In this document: in pieces, positions 8,898 through 17,700 of the stretch | How positions within the stretch are numbered: position 1 is the stretch's first letter | Layout of the letters: each line of letters begins with the position of its first letter | DNA from: Prevotella sp. CAG:485 | GTDB lineage: Bacteria > Bacteroidota > Bacteroidia > Bacteroidales > Muribaculaceae | Assembly: GCA_000437495.1 (NCBI GenBank) | Contig: FR897877.1 | Location: 21,445 to 77,702 of the forward strand | Direction: 5' to 3' | DNA: 56,258 bases | Notes under the pieces: model-generated | What the model saw: the letters and a program-made list of their open reading frames with translations, nothing else | Databases searched by the model: none | Told to the model about the DNA's origin: nothing | Made by a program: the position numbers and the translations under genes

Positions 8898-9497
8898 ATG
8901 AAGCGTTTGCTGTCGATACTTCTTCTCCTTTTCACTGTTGCGCTTACGGCAGCTGCAGATGAAAAGGCTGACAGCACGGCAGCTTTTGATTCAAGCAACG
9001 AAATAGGTTCTCTCTTCCCCGACGCGCGGCGGCCGGGTAAATCCAAACATTTAACTTGGGGTGCAGAGGTGGGTTCATCTGTGGATCTCACCGGCAATGA
9101 CCTCACTACTTTCGATGCACATCTGAATTGCGGATACACCAACAGTCTGTTTCGTATCATAGGCGTTGGCTTAGGTGTGCAGCGTTCTGTGAGCAATGCC
9201 AACACATTCATTCCGTTCTACGGCGTGATAAGTACAAGCTTCCGCACCAAGCCCTCCAACTTCTTCTTCAACCTGAAAGCCGGATATTCGTTCAACACGG
9301 TGAACTCAGGCAGAAACAAAGGCGGCTTTCTCTGCTCCACAGGCCTCGGCATGATGCTTAAACGCAGTCGGCTGGTGAGCGCCTATATAATGCTCGCTTA
9401 CAGCTTTTACCACCTTGACAGAACGGTGGTAAGCGAGCAGCAACTCGACATTAATCATGTTGACTTTGCGCAAATAATATTTGGAGTTTCATTCTGA
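8898..9497 (+). CDS. Small outer-membrane beta-barrel-like protein
   Basis: A 199-residue hypothetical protein. Residues 1-20 are a signal peptide (MKRLLSILLLLFTVALTAAA, then DEKADS). After a short linker the sequence alternates polar and hydrophobic residues with repeated glycines (EVGSSVDLTGNDLTTF, LNCGYTNSLFRIIGVGLG, LKAGYSFNTV) and ends in an aromatic residue (IIFGVSF), the usual C-terminal signature of outer-membrane barrels. The size fits an 8-strand barrel. It begins 28 bases after rpoD and may be co-transcribed with it. No specific function can be named. Confidence 0.7.
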   Translation: MKRLLSILLLLFTVALTAAADEKADSTAAFDSSNEIGSLFPDARRPGKSKHLTWGAEVGSSVDLTGNDLTTFDAHLNCGYTNSLFRIIGVGLGVQRSVSNANTFIPFYGVISTSFRTKPSNFFFNLKAGYSFNTVNSGRNKGGFLCSTGLGMMLKRSRLVSAYIMLAYSFYHLDRTVVSEQQLDINHVDFAQIIFGVSF

Positions 9498-9572
9498 ATG
9501 AGCCCCCAATCCTTTACATTAATTTACATTTAAACGGCGCTATTCTTAATTAATACTAAAATTACAGTCAGG

Positions 9573-9608
9573 TGCAAAACAGGCTGTAATATTGGAACGA
9601 GTTTTGCA
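9573..9608. promoter_or_regulatory. Inverted repeat upstream of htrA, possible operator
   Basis: TGCAAAAC at 9573-9580 and its exact reverse complement GTTTTGCA at 9601-9608, separated by 20 bases. This lies 59 bases before the htrA ATG. No TAnnTTTG box was found for this gene, so control by an alternative sigma or an activator is possible. The role is inferred only from position. Confidence 0.4.
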
Positions 9609-9666
9609 TTATATATATGTTAACAAACCCGATTAACACTTGAATATAGACCAAAACATCACATAT

Positions 9667-11145
9667 ATGAGAAGAAAAACATTTGGCCGGATGCTGATGA
9701 TAAGTGCAGCTGTTTGCGCGGCATTAGGCACCGGTACAGCTATGGCTCAGGATGGGCGGTTCATACAAACTGCTCATACACCCTCGTTTGAGACAGACTT
9801 TACGGTAGCCGCCGAGAAAACGGTCAACTCAGTGGTTTGCATACAAAGTTACGAGACCCCGCGTCAGCAACAATACTTCAATCCGTTTGGCGATTTCTTT
9901 GATTTCTTCGGCTTCGGCATGCCTCAGCAGCAACAGCCTCAGCCCCGCAAGAAACAGAAACAGGAACCGCAGCAAACCGGCACAGGCTCGGGCGTCATCA
10001 TCTCAGCCGACGGTTACATAGTTACCAACCATCACGTTGTGGTAGGCGCCGAGAAACTGGAAGTACTCCTCAACGATAACTCCACATACACAGCAACGCT
10101 CGTTGGCAGCGATGAGGCTACCGACCTCGCTCTGATAAAGATAGACGCCAAGAACCTCAAGCCGATAACCTTCGGCAACAGCGACGATGTGAAGATAGGC
10201 GAATGGGTACTGGCTGTCGGCAATCCCTTCGGCCTGAACTCAACCGTAACAGCCGGTATCATCAGCGCCAAAGGCCGCGCTCTGGCAGGCGCACGCAACA
10301 ATGGCAAAATGGGCATTGAAAGCTACCTGCAGACTGACGCTGCCATTAATCCCGGCAACTCGGGCGGCGCTTTGGTAAATCTCAATGGCGAACTCATAGG
10401 CATTAACGCCGCCATATATTCGCGCACCGGTTCTTATACAGGTTACTCATTCGCTATTCCCACCTCAATAGTGTCGAAAGTGGTAACCGACATCAAGACC
10501 TACGGCAGCGTGCAACGCGGCATGCTCGGCATTACCTGCCGCGCTCTTGATGCCGCTTTGGCTAAAGAGCTGAAAATCACTGCCACCACTAACGGCGTAG
10601 TAGTAATGGAAGTGGAAGAAGGATCAACGGGAAGCGACCTCGGATTAGAGCAAAACGACGTGATAGTAGGTGTAAACAACACGCCTATACATACCTTCCC
10701 CGAGCTGCAGGAACGTCTGTCTACCCTCCGTCCCGGCGACCCCATCACGGTAAAATATTACCACAACAACAAGCTGGTAACCCGCTCAGCTACCCTCAAA
10801 GACTCTCACGGCAAAGCCTCTGTAACGGTTCATCGCGAATACAGTATGCTTGGCGCCAAGTTTGAGCCTCTTACGGATGCAGAGAAGAAGACGTACAACG
10901 TTCGCCACGGCATTAAAATCACTGAGGTAGAAAAAGGAAGCCTGCTAGCTGCCGAAGGCATCAAGAAAGGCGACATCATTCTCACCGTAAATGATATGCC
11001 CGTAAACTCCGAACAGGACTTCCGCAAGGCTTATCTGTCAATCATCAACGACGACGAGTCAGAGCCGGTAATGTGGATTACAGGCCTGAAAGAATCCACC
11101 AAACGCAAATTCTATTGCGCCGTGGCTTTGCCCAAAGAAGACTAA
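9667..11145 (+). CDS. htrA: Periplasmic Do-family serine protease/chaperone HtrA (DegP-like)
   Basis: An envelope quality-control protease that degrades misfolded periplasmic proteins. The ATG at 9667 is preferred over the upstream TTG at 9640 because it gives a proper signal peptide (MRRKTFGRML, hydrophobic core, AMAQ cleavage). Numbered from there, the catalytic triad is His123 (TNHHVV), Asp153 (EATDLALIKI) and Ser232 (NPGNSGGAL). A Gln/Phe-rich loop (FGFGMPQQQQPQP) precedes the protease domain, followed by two PDZ domains at about residues 290-370 and 390-480. The whole protein is 492 residues, normal for the family. A hairpin terminator follows at 11201. Confidence 0.94.
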   Translation: MRRKTFGRMLMISAAVCAALGTGTAMAQDGRFIQTAHTPSFETDFTVAAEKTVNSVVCIQSYETPRQQQYFNPFGDFFDFFGFGMPQQQQPQPRKKQKQEPQQTGTGSGVIISADGYIVTNHHVVVGAEKLEVLLNDNSTYTATLVGSDEATDLALIKIDAKNLKPITFGNSDDVKIGEWVLAVGNPFGLNSTVTAGIISAKGRALAGARNNGKMGIESYLQTDAAINPGNSGGALVNLNGELIGINAAIYSRTGSYTGYSFAIPTSIVSKVVTDIKTYGSVQRGMLGITCRALDAALAKELKITATTNGVVVMEVEEGSTGSDLGLEQNDVIVGVNNTPIHTFPELQERLSTLRPGDPITVKYYHNNKLVTRSATLKDSHGKASVTVHREYSMLGAKFEPLTDAEKKTYNVRHGIKITEVEKGSLLAAEGIKKGDIILTVNDMPVNSEQDFRKAYLSIINDDESEPVMWITGLKESTKRKFYCAVALPKED

Positions 11146-11200
11146 AGCTCTTAGAAAGCCTCTTCACAGAAAGAGATTTCCCCAAACATAAAACACCCGG

Positions 11201-11240
11201 AAGGATGTGCCGACACCATTTGGCGCATCCTTCTTTCTTT
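11201..11240 (+). terminator. Terminator after htrA
   Basis: Stem AAGGATGTGCC (11201-11211) with GGCGCATCCTT (11222-11232), 11 bp including one G-T pair, a 10-base loop, then a pyrimidine run CTTTCTTTTC. Confidence 0.75.
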
Positions 11241-11405
11241 TCACCCTTTCGCTTATGAAAATAAGCTCTTAAGGCATTGCCATTTCGCGTTCAAATAATT
11301 CTGGATTTGCGCAAACAGTTGAAAATTCACTTTACATAGGTTTATAAATGAACTTCTGAAATGTTAAACCAACTCCGGGGAGGCTGATGTATCTTTTATC
11401 TCCAT

Positions 11406-11413
11406 TACCTTTG
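11406..11413 (+). promoter_or_regulatory. Candidate -7 box for the first LRR gene
   Basis: TACCTTTG matches TAnnTTTG. No good TTTG is seen 19-21 bases upstream, so this is weaker than the other promoters listed. It would give a leader of about 60 bases before the ATG at 11476. The rest of the 11241-11475 gap shows no other clear signal. Confidence 0.4.
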
Positions 11414-11504
11414 CTTTCGGACATATTACTATATCCAAATAAGAATTCTCACACTTATCAACAAAAACACTCACTATGAGAAAAAATCCACATTCACAGC
11501 AAAA

Positions 11505-13643
11505 GTGCTGGCAACAATGGCTATCACCGCCTCAGCACTACTGTTGCCTCAGCAAGGATGGTCACGCATCATCAACTTCGAGCAAGATGACATCGGTTAT
11601 GGCTTGAACACCGATACCAAGGAGGCCACCGTCACCAATCTGCGCAACATCTCCTCCACGGCCAACATCCCCGACAGCCTGGTGTATAAAAACGCAGTCT
11701 ACAAGGTAACGGCCATCGGCCCTGACGCTAACTACCGCAACGACAGGATTAAAAAGGTCGTTCTCGGCAAATATGTGCAGGTAATCGACTCCTGTGCATT
11801 TCAAGGAAACAAGCAGCTGTTCTCAATCAATATCCCCAAAGGGATGAAGGTAATAGGCGGCAAATCATTCCAAGACTGCTACGCACTCGAATCGATAGAG
11901 CTTCCCGAAGGTTTAGAGGCTATCAGGACATTTGCCTTTTACTCGTCGGGTCTGAAATCATTCCACATTCCCGCCAGCGTGAATTACCTGGGTGTAAACC
12001 CTGTTCGCGATACACAGGACCTGGACACAATCACAATATCCGCTGCCAATCCTTATTTCAAGGTGGTGAATGGCGTAGTCTTCTCCAAAGACGGTCAGAC
12101 GCTTCTCTTCTCCGGCGCCGGCATAGCGGCCGACTCATACACCATCCCTGACGGTGTAATTAGGGTAGCTCCTTTTGCAATGCGCAACACATACAAAGTA
12201 AAAGGACTCGTTTTGCCGGCCTCTGTTAGGACTTTAGGCGACGAAGCATTCTGCCGTATGGGTCTGAAGACTCTCCACATAGGTGCCGGACTGAAAAACA
12301 TAGGAGAATGTTGCTTCGGCTACTGTCCTGACCTCGCCACAATCACCTTAGATGCCGCTAACCCCATTCTGAAGTTGGTTGACAACAACATACTCAGCAA
12401 AGACGGCAAAACTCTGCTTATTGTGGTAGCGCAGAACGCAGAATATACTGTACCCGCAGGTGTCGAGACAATAGCTCCATACGTCTTCTACGGCATGACC
12501 AAGATGACAGGCATCAATCTCAACGATGTCATAACAATAGGTGAATGTGCCTTTTATCATACAGATAATCTGGCAACTGTTAACTGGGTCACCAAGCTGC
12601 AGGAAATCGGCAGAATGGCCTTCCAGTATAGCGGCCTAACTTCGATAATACTTCCTCCTTCGGTACGCGCAATCAAATATCAGGCTTTTACCAGCTGCAG
12701 TAAGAACACAAAAATAGTTCTGCCAGAAGGTGTCAAAGAGATTGCCACAAGCGCTTTCTACGGAAATAAACTGGTGAAAGAAGTACGTGTGCCTGCATCC
12801 GCCACCAATTTAGGTGAATCCATATTCTATTATTGCGATTCACTGCAGAAAGTGATTTTGCCCGACAACTTGACATATATCCCCAAACAGACTTTCAACC
12901 ACTGCAGGGCACTGAAAGAAATCAACTACCCTGCGTCTCTGCGCGAAATCGGTCGTTCAGCTTTAACAGATTGTCCTATAACCAATTTCAATCTTCCTGA
13001 AACGGTAGAAGTTATTGGCGGCATGGCCTTCGAAAACACTAAAATAGGTCCCGAAATTACGCTCCCTCCGCTGGTATCTGTAATTGATGAATTCACTTTT
13101 GTAGATTGCAAAAACCTGAAATCTGTTACCACTTCTCCTAATCTCAAAGAGATAAAAGAAGCAGGTATTCAGTACAATACGATTCTGGAGGAAATCCATC
13201 TTAACGAAGGACTTCTTACCATAGGCAGAATAGGATTAGCAGGTAACTATAAGATGAAAAGCCTGACAATACCGTCCACCGTGGTTAGTGTCGGTTCGCT
13301 GTTCGTCAGATCAAATATTGCGCAGAAAGATCTTATCATGCTTCCTGCCACTCCTCCGGCCCCCAATGGTGATGTTACAGACGACGCCCGTTATGACATC
13401 ATCACTCTGCATGTGCAGAAAGGCAGTCTGGAAGCCTATAAGCAGCATCCAATCTGGGGTAAGTTTACAAAGATTCTAGGCGATGCCGGAGTAAAACCCG
13501 AGTTCATGGATGAGCCTACGGTAGTTGAGATTTACGACATCACAGGAAGACGTTTACCCGAAATGACACCCGGCACAGTCAACATTCTGCGCATGAGCGA
13601 CGGCTCTGTACGCAAGGTGATGGTGCCCGCAAACTGTCGTTAA
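11505..13643 (+). CDS. BspA-type leucine-rich repeat surface protein with a frameshifted signal peptide
   Basis: A 712-residue protein of repeated LRR_5 (BspA-type) units, each about 23 residues with a pattern such as IGGKSFQDCYALESIELPEGLEAI and IGECAFYHTDNLATV. Such proteins are exported and often bind host or matrix ligands. The listed start is a GTG giving a signal peptide with no charged n-region. The natural start is the ATG at 11476. It reads MRK and then goes out of frame because the run 11481-11486 has six A residues where seven would continue as MRKKSTFTAKVLATMAIT. One missing A therefore breaks the reading frame at codon 4. The C-terminus (GTVNILRMSDGSVRKVMV) resembles that of the second LRR gene at 20257. 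Confidence 0.85.
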   Translation: MLATMAITASALLLPQQGWSRIINFEQDDIGYGLNTDTKEATVTNLRNISSTANIPDSLVYKNAVYKVTAIGPDANYRNDRIKKVVLGKYVQVIDSCAFQGNKQLFSINIPKGMKVIGGKSFQDCYALESIELPEGLEAIRTFAFYSSGLKSFHIPASVNYLGVNPVRDTQDLDTITISAANPYFKVVNGVVFSKDGQTLLFSGAGIAADSYTIPDGVIRVAPFAMRNTYKVKGLVLPASVRTLGDEAFCRMGLKTLHIGAGLKNIGECCFGYCPDLATITLDAANPILKLVDNNILSKDGKTLLIVVAQNAEYTVPAGVETIAPYVFYGMTKMTGINLNDVITIGECAFYHTDNLATVNWVTKLQEIGRMAFQYSGLTSIILPPSVRAIKYQAFTSCSKNTKIVLPEGVKEIATSAFYGNKLVKEVRVPASATNLGESIFYYCDSLQKVILPDNLTYIPKQTFNHCRALKEINYPASLREIGRSALTDCPITNFNLPETVEVIGGMAFENTKIGPEITLPPLVSVIDEFTFVDCKNLKSVTTSPNLKEIKEAGIQYNTILEEIHLNEGLLTIGRIGLAGNYKMKSLTIPSTVVSVGSLFVRSNIAQKDLIMLPATPPAPNGDVTDDARYDIITLHVQKGSLEAYKQHPIWGKFTKILGDAGVKPEFMDEPTVVEIYDITGRRLPEMTPGTVNILRMSDGSVRKVMVPANCR

Positions 13644-13702
13644 CAAAACATAGAAGGCGCTGAGTCTGACAGCCCCAATGTTAGCTTTTAGGTGAATCCC
13701 GA

Positions 13703-13740
13703 GGGTGTATCGTAATTCGATTATGATGCACCCTTTCTTT
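13703..13740. terminator. Terminator between the LRR gene and the convergent regulator
   Basis: Stem GGGTGTATC (13703-13711) with GATGCACCC (13725-13733), nine pairs including one G-T, followed by TTTCTTT. It lies between convergent genes and could serve both strands. Confidence 0.65.
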
Positions 13741-13751
13741 AAACATCATTG

Positions 13752-14355
13752 CTATTTTTTGCGCCCACGGATGCGCGACAGATGTAGGGGTGTGATACCA
13801 ATGTATGATGCTATATGCTTGAGAGGCACCTTGTTATCTATGTCAGGCCGATGCTCAACTATAGCCCGGTATTGCTCTTCAGCTGAGCCACGCAGTATTT
13901 TATTCTTGTTCTCAAAGCAATAGAGTTGGATCATCAGCCGGCCAAGAAACCATTTATACACTTCCGCATTAGCTGCCATAAAGCGGTTTAAATCGTCACG
14001 GTTGATAACAAGCATCCTTACCGGCCCACAGGCTTCGCGGTTTTCTGTGGCCGGAAAATCGTACATATAACCGTGCATCGACATACAGACAGTGCCTTCC
14101 AAACCGAAATAGAGAGTCTTTTCCCTATTACCTTCGTTGTGCCAAACCCCTCGTAATGCCGGATATGACAATGGCCAGACATGTAAAAATCTCACCGGCC
14201 TTCATAATCAATTCTCCATTAGAATATTCCTCTATATGACTCAGGCTGATTAGTTTGTCAATATTTGTGCGACTAAGAGGATAAGGGGAACCGTCACATA
14301 CCCTTAAAGGCAACACCTTTAGTTCATCATCAGCAGGATTAAGAAATCGTTTCAT
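13752..14355 (-). pseudogene. Crp/Fnr-family transcriptional regulator, frameshifted
   Basis: Two overlapping minus-strand frames together make one Crp-like protein. The first (14355 down to 14128) gives the start of the cyclic-nucleotide-binding barrel, MKRFLNPADDELKVL then GELIMKAGEIFTCLAIVISG. The second (ending at 13752) continues with VWHNEGNREKTLYFGLEG, a dimer helix (RFMAANAEVYKWFLGRLMIQ) and a short helix-turn-helix end (LKHIASYIGITPLHLSRIR). The frames join in the run of four C at 14147-14150. Removing one base restores ITRVWHNEG in a single frame. This is either a real null allele or a homopolymer sequencing error. The gene is divergent from the CRISPR locus. Confidence 0.8.
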
Positions 14356-14374
14356 AAATGAGCATAATTATCTG

Positions 14375-14382
14375 CAAATTTA
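14375..14382 (-). promoter_or_regulatory. Candidate -7 box of the Crp-like gene
   Basis: On the minus strand this reads TAAATTTG, a match to TAnnTTTG, 19 bases before the start codon at 14355. The -33 element is not clear. Confidence 0.45.
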
Positions 14383-14575
14383 GCGTTAAAAGTTTGTAAT
14401 AAAGACACAATATCCCCAATTACAACACCTATCGACAGCATTATTTATCCATGCTTAAAAAATATCTCTAACCCCTTTCTTCCCCTCCTCCCCAATTTTA
14501 ATCCAAAAGTACCCCTAACCGATTTCATCTCAAGGAAATAAGAACACCTAAAACAATAATTTCAGAAATGGTGAG
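14383..14575. other. Intergenic stretch with no recognised feature
   Basis: AT-rich sequence with C-rich tracts near 14472-14517, between the regulator promoter and the tracrRNA terminator. I see no ORF, repeat or promoter here beyond what is listed. Confidence 0.5.
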
Positions 14576-14667
14576 AAAAAGACGGGAGAGAAACCTTACG
14601 GCTTCCCTCCCCGAATGTTTTCACAACGGAATAATCCTTATTGTGATTTGCTTTGGTTTATTTTTGC
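14576..14667 (-). ncRNA. tracrRNA of the type II-C CRISPR system
   Basis: Transcribed away from cas9. The anti-repeat occupies 14641-14669. On the minus strand it reads GCGCAAAAATAAACCAAAGC and on to CAAATCACAA, pairing with the first 32 bases of the array repeat with only a few mismatches or bulges. After it come AAGGATTATTCC, a small hairpin typical of Bacteroidetes tracrRNAs, and a 12-bp terminator stem (14600-14611 with 14584-14595) closed by a GTAA loop and followed by GTCTTTTT. Length is about 92 bases. The 5' end is set from the promoter at 14672-14703. Together with the repeat it should form the guide duplex cut by RNase III and bound by Cas9. Confidence 0.88.
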
Positions 14668-14671
14668 GCTA

Positions 14672-14703
14672 CAAAATTACAACGAAAAAATTAATAATGC
14701 AAA
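14672..14703 (-). promoter_or_regulatory. Promoter of the tracrRNA
   Basis: On the minus strand TTTG (14703-14700), a 20-base spacer and TAATTTTG (14679-14672), an exact Bacteroidetes consensus. Transcription should start near 14667, inside the anti-repeat's first bases. Confidence 0.82.
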
Positions 14704-14712
14704 TTATTCATG

Positions 14713-14743
14713 CTTGAAAATCCAATTTTATTTATTAACTTTG
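14713..14743 (+). promoter_or_regulatory. Promoter of the cas9-cas1-cas2 operon
   Basis: CTTG at 14713-14716 (three of four), a 19-base spacer and TAACTTTG at 14736-14743. It lies back-to-back with the tracrRNA promoter: the two -33 elements are 10 bases apart. The leader to cas9 is about 39 bases. Confidence 0.72.
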
Positions 14744-14786
14744 TAAAAATTAACCGCCACATATCAGGCAAATAAAATTCTATATT

Positions 14787-17700
14787 ATGAAAGTACTCGG
14801 ACTTGACCTCGGCACAGCATCAATAGGATGGGCTGTAATTGATACCAACGTTGAAAATCCCAACGACATCCAACTCCTTGGCAACGGAAGCCGCATCATA
14901 CAATACGATAACAACGAAGCATCCGACTTCTCAGCCGGTAAAGGTGAAACTCCTTGCACACAACGCACTTTCAGGCGCACTGCCCGCAAATGTCTTGATC
15001 GCTATCAGCAGCGTCGCGACAAGCTGAGGGCCTTCCTCGTTGAGACGGGAATGATAAAACCGGATGAAAAATTCCCACCCCTCAATCCTCTTGAAACATG
15101 GAAGTTGCGCAGCGATGCCGCCACTCCGGGCACAAAGCTGTCAACGTCAGAAATTGCCAGAGTCTTGCTCCATATCAATCAGCGACGGGGATATCGACAT
15201 GCAAAATCTGATATGTCTGACTCTAAACAGACCGAATATGTAGCCCGCGTAAACAACCGCTTTGCGGAGATTAAAAATCTCAATCAAACGGTAGGACAGT
15301 TCTTCTACACCAAGCTGAAAGCATCAGAGTGTACTACCGTGCGGGGCAAAAAACATTACACTTATAGAATCAAAGAGGAGGTATTCCCCCGCAATGCCTA
15401 TGCCGAGGAATTCGATTCCATAATAAGCGCTCAGGGGGAATTCTATCCGCAACTGCTCACAACCGAAAATGTTGCTGAGCTCAGGAATCTGATTTTCTAT
15501 CAGCGCCCTCTGAAGTCATGCAAGCATCTCGTATCGTATTGCGATTTTGAGAAGCGGGTCTTCAAAAACTCTGCCGGCAAGGAGGTTGACGGCGGACCTA
15601 AAGTAACACCAAAGTCCTCGCCTTTGGCACAAGTTTGCAGGATTTATGAGGCCATCAACAACATTCGTCTTGTCAATTCCCGTCTTAAACGCAGGAAAGC
15701 TGCCGTGGCGCCATCGCTGTTCGATGACATCGAAAATCTGCCCCTTGACTACAGAAAACAGCAACCTGAATTTATTCTTAACGAGGAGGAGAAACAGAGA
15801 ATCTTCAATTACCTCAACACCAACGAGCGTCTCACCGAAACCAAACTCCTTGAACTCATAGGGCTAAAACGCGTCGACGGCTTCAAATCTGATATGTCGT
15901 TGGCAAAAGGCATAGCAGGCAACAAAACCTATTGCAGCATAGCGAAAGCCCTGGCCAATCTGCCCAACGGGGAGAATCTGCTGCGGTTTGACCTCAAAAT
16001 CACCGAAAAGCTGGACAAAACCTCCGGAGCCCTCGAACCGGTTATTGACCTCGCTTATCTCAACGAGCCACTCTTCCTTCTGTGGCACACTCTTTATTCT
16101 ATATCCAACAAGGAGGAACTGTTCAACTGTCTTGGCGCCAAATTCGGTATCAACGACCCCGAAACTCTCGAAAGGCTCTATGCCCTCGACTTTGTTAAAG
16201 AGGGATATGCCAACAAGTCGGCAAAGTTCATCAGGCGCATACTTCCGTATTTAATGCAAGGATACGGTTACAGCGATGCTTGCGCAATGTGTGGTGTTAA
16301 TCATTCCAACTACATCACCAAGGAGGAGAACTCAGAGCGCGAACTCAAACCCCGCCTCGAACGCCTTAATAAAGGAGAACTCCGTCAGCCTCTTGTGGAA
16401 AAAATACTCAACCAGACCATCAATCTCTCCAACGCCATCCTCGACAGGTTTGGAGAAATAGACGAGGTGAGGGTGGAACTTGCCCGCGAACTCAAGCAGA
16501 ACAAGGAACACAGAGCCGAAACCACAATCCGCATCAACAAACAGGAAAGAGAGAACCTGATGCTTGCGAATATGATTTCCGAACTTAACATTTCTCCCAC
16601 CCGGCGCAGAATTCAGAAAATGCGTATGCTCAGGGAAACGGACAACAAATGTATCTATTGCGGAGCTGTGGTAACGCCTTCTCAATTCATTGAGGGCCAT
16701 GGCTACGAGGTTGAGCATATCATTCCGCGCTCGCGTCTGTTCGACGACAGCTTCACCAATAAGGTATGTTCATGCCGCGAATGTAACGCGGCCAAGGGCA
16801 ACTTGACCGGTTACGACTTTATGAAGACCCAAAGCGAGGAGAAATTCAACGAATATCTCGACCGCATTGAGCAGCTCTGCAAAGACAACAAAATCTCCAA
16901 AGGGAAACTCAAGCGACTTAAGATGTCGGCCTCAGAAATTCCCTCTGATTTTATTGAGCGCGATTTAAGGCAAAGCCAGTATATAGCCAAAAAGGCTATT
17001 GAGATTCTCTCAGCCTCGTTCAGAAATGTATATGCCTCCTCAGGTGCCGTAACAAGTTTCTTCCGCCATGTGTGGGGCTACGACGATATCCTCCATGATC
17101 TCAACCTGCCCAAGTATCAAAAGGCCGAACTTGTTGAGGATGTGGAATATACCACTCACGGACAAACACATACCGCCCAACGAATCAAAGACTGGACAAA
17201 ACGCAAAGATCACCGGCATCACGCCATAGATGCACTCGTCATAGCCCTTACCCGTCAAGGCTATATACAAAGGCTCAACAATCTTAATGCCTCTGCCAAT
17301 AAAGAGTTCGGCAAGATGAATCTGGAGAAATGGGCCGCTCAGCAGCCTCATTTATCTGTGTCTGAAGTCAAGAAAGCTGTCGACAACATCTCTGTCTCCT
17401 TCAAAGCCGGCAAGAAGCTTTCCACACCCGGTAAGCGTTACGTCAGACGCAATGGTGTGCGCAAATGTGTACAGACCGGGATACTCGTTCCCCGGGCAGC
17501 CCTGACAAAAGAATATGTCTACGGACAAATCAAAGTTCAGGATGGGAAAAAGGATTTGAAATACATATTTAAGAATCCAGAAGCTATTGCCGATGACGAT
17601 ATCCGCACGGCTGTTCTCGAACGCCTCGCCACTAATGACGGTAATGTCAGCGCCACTCTGAAACAACTTAAGAAAAAGCCTCTCGAAGTCAATGGGCGAA

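Noticed and set aside
9640..9666. TTG start for htrA
   Set aside because: The extra nine residues would precede the charged n-region of the signal peptide. The ATG at 9667 gives a standard leader.
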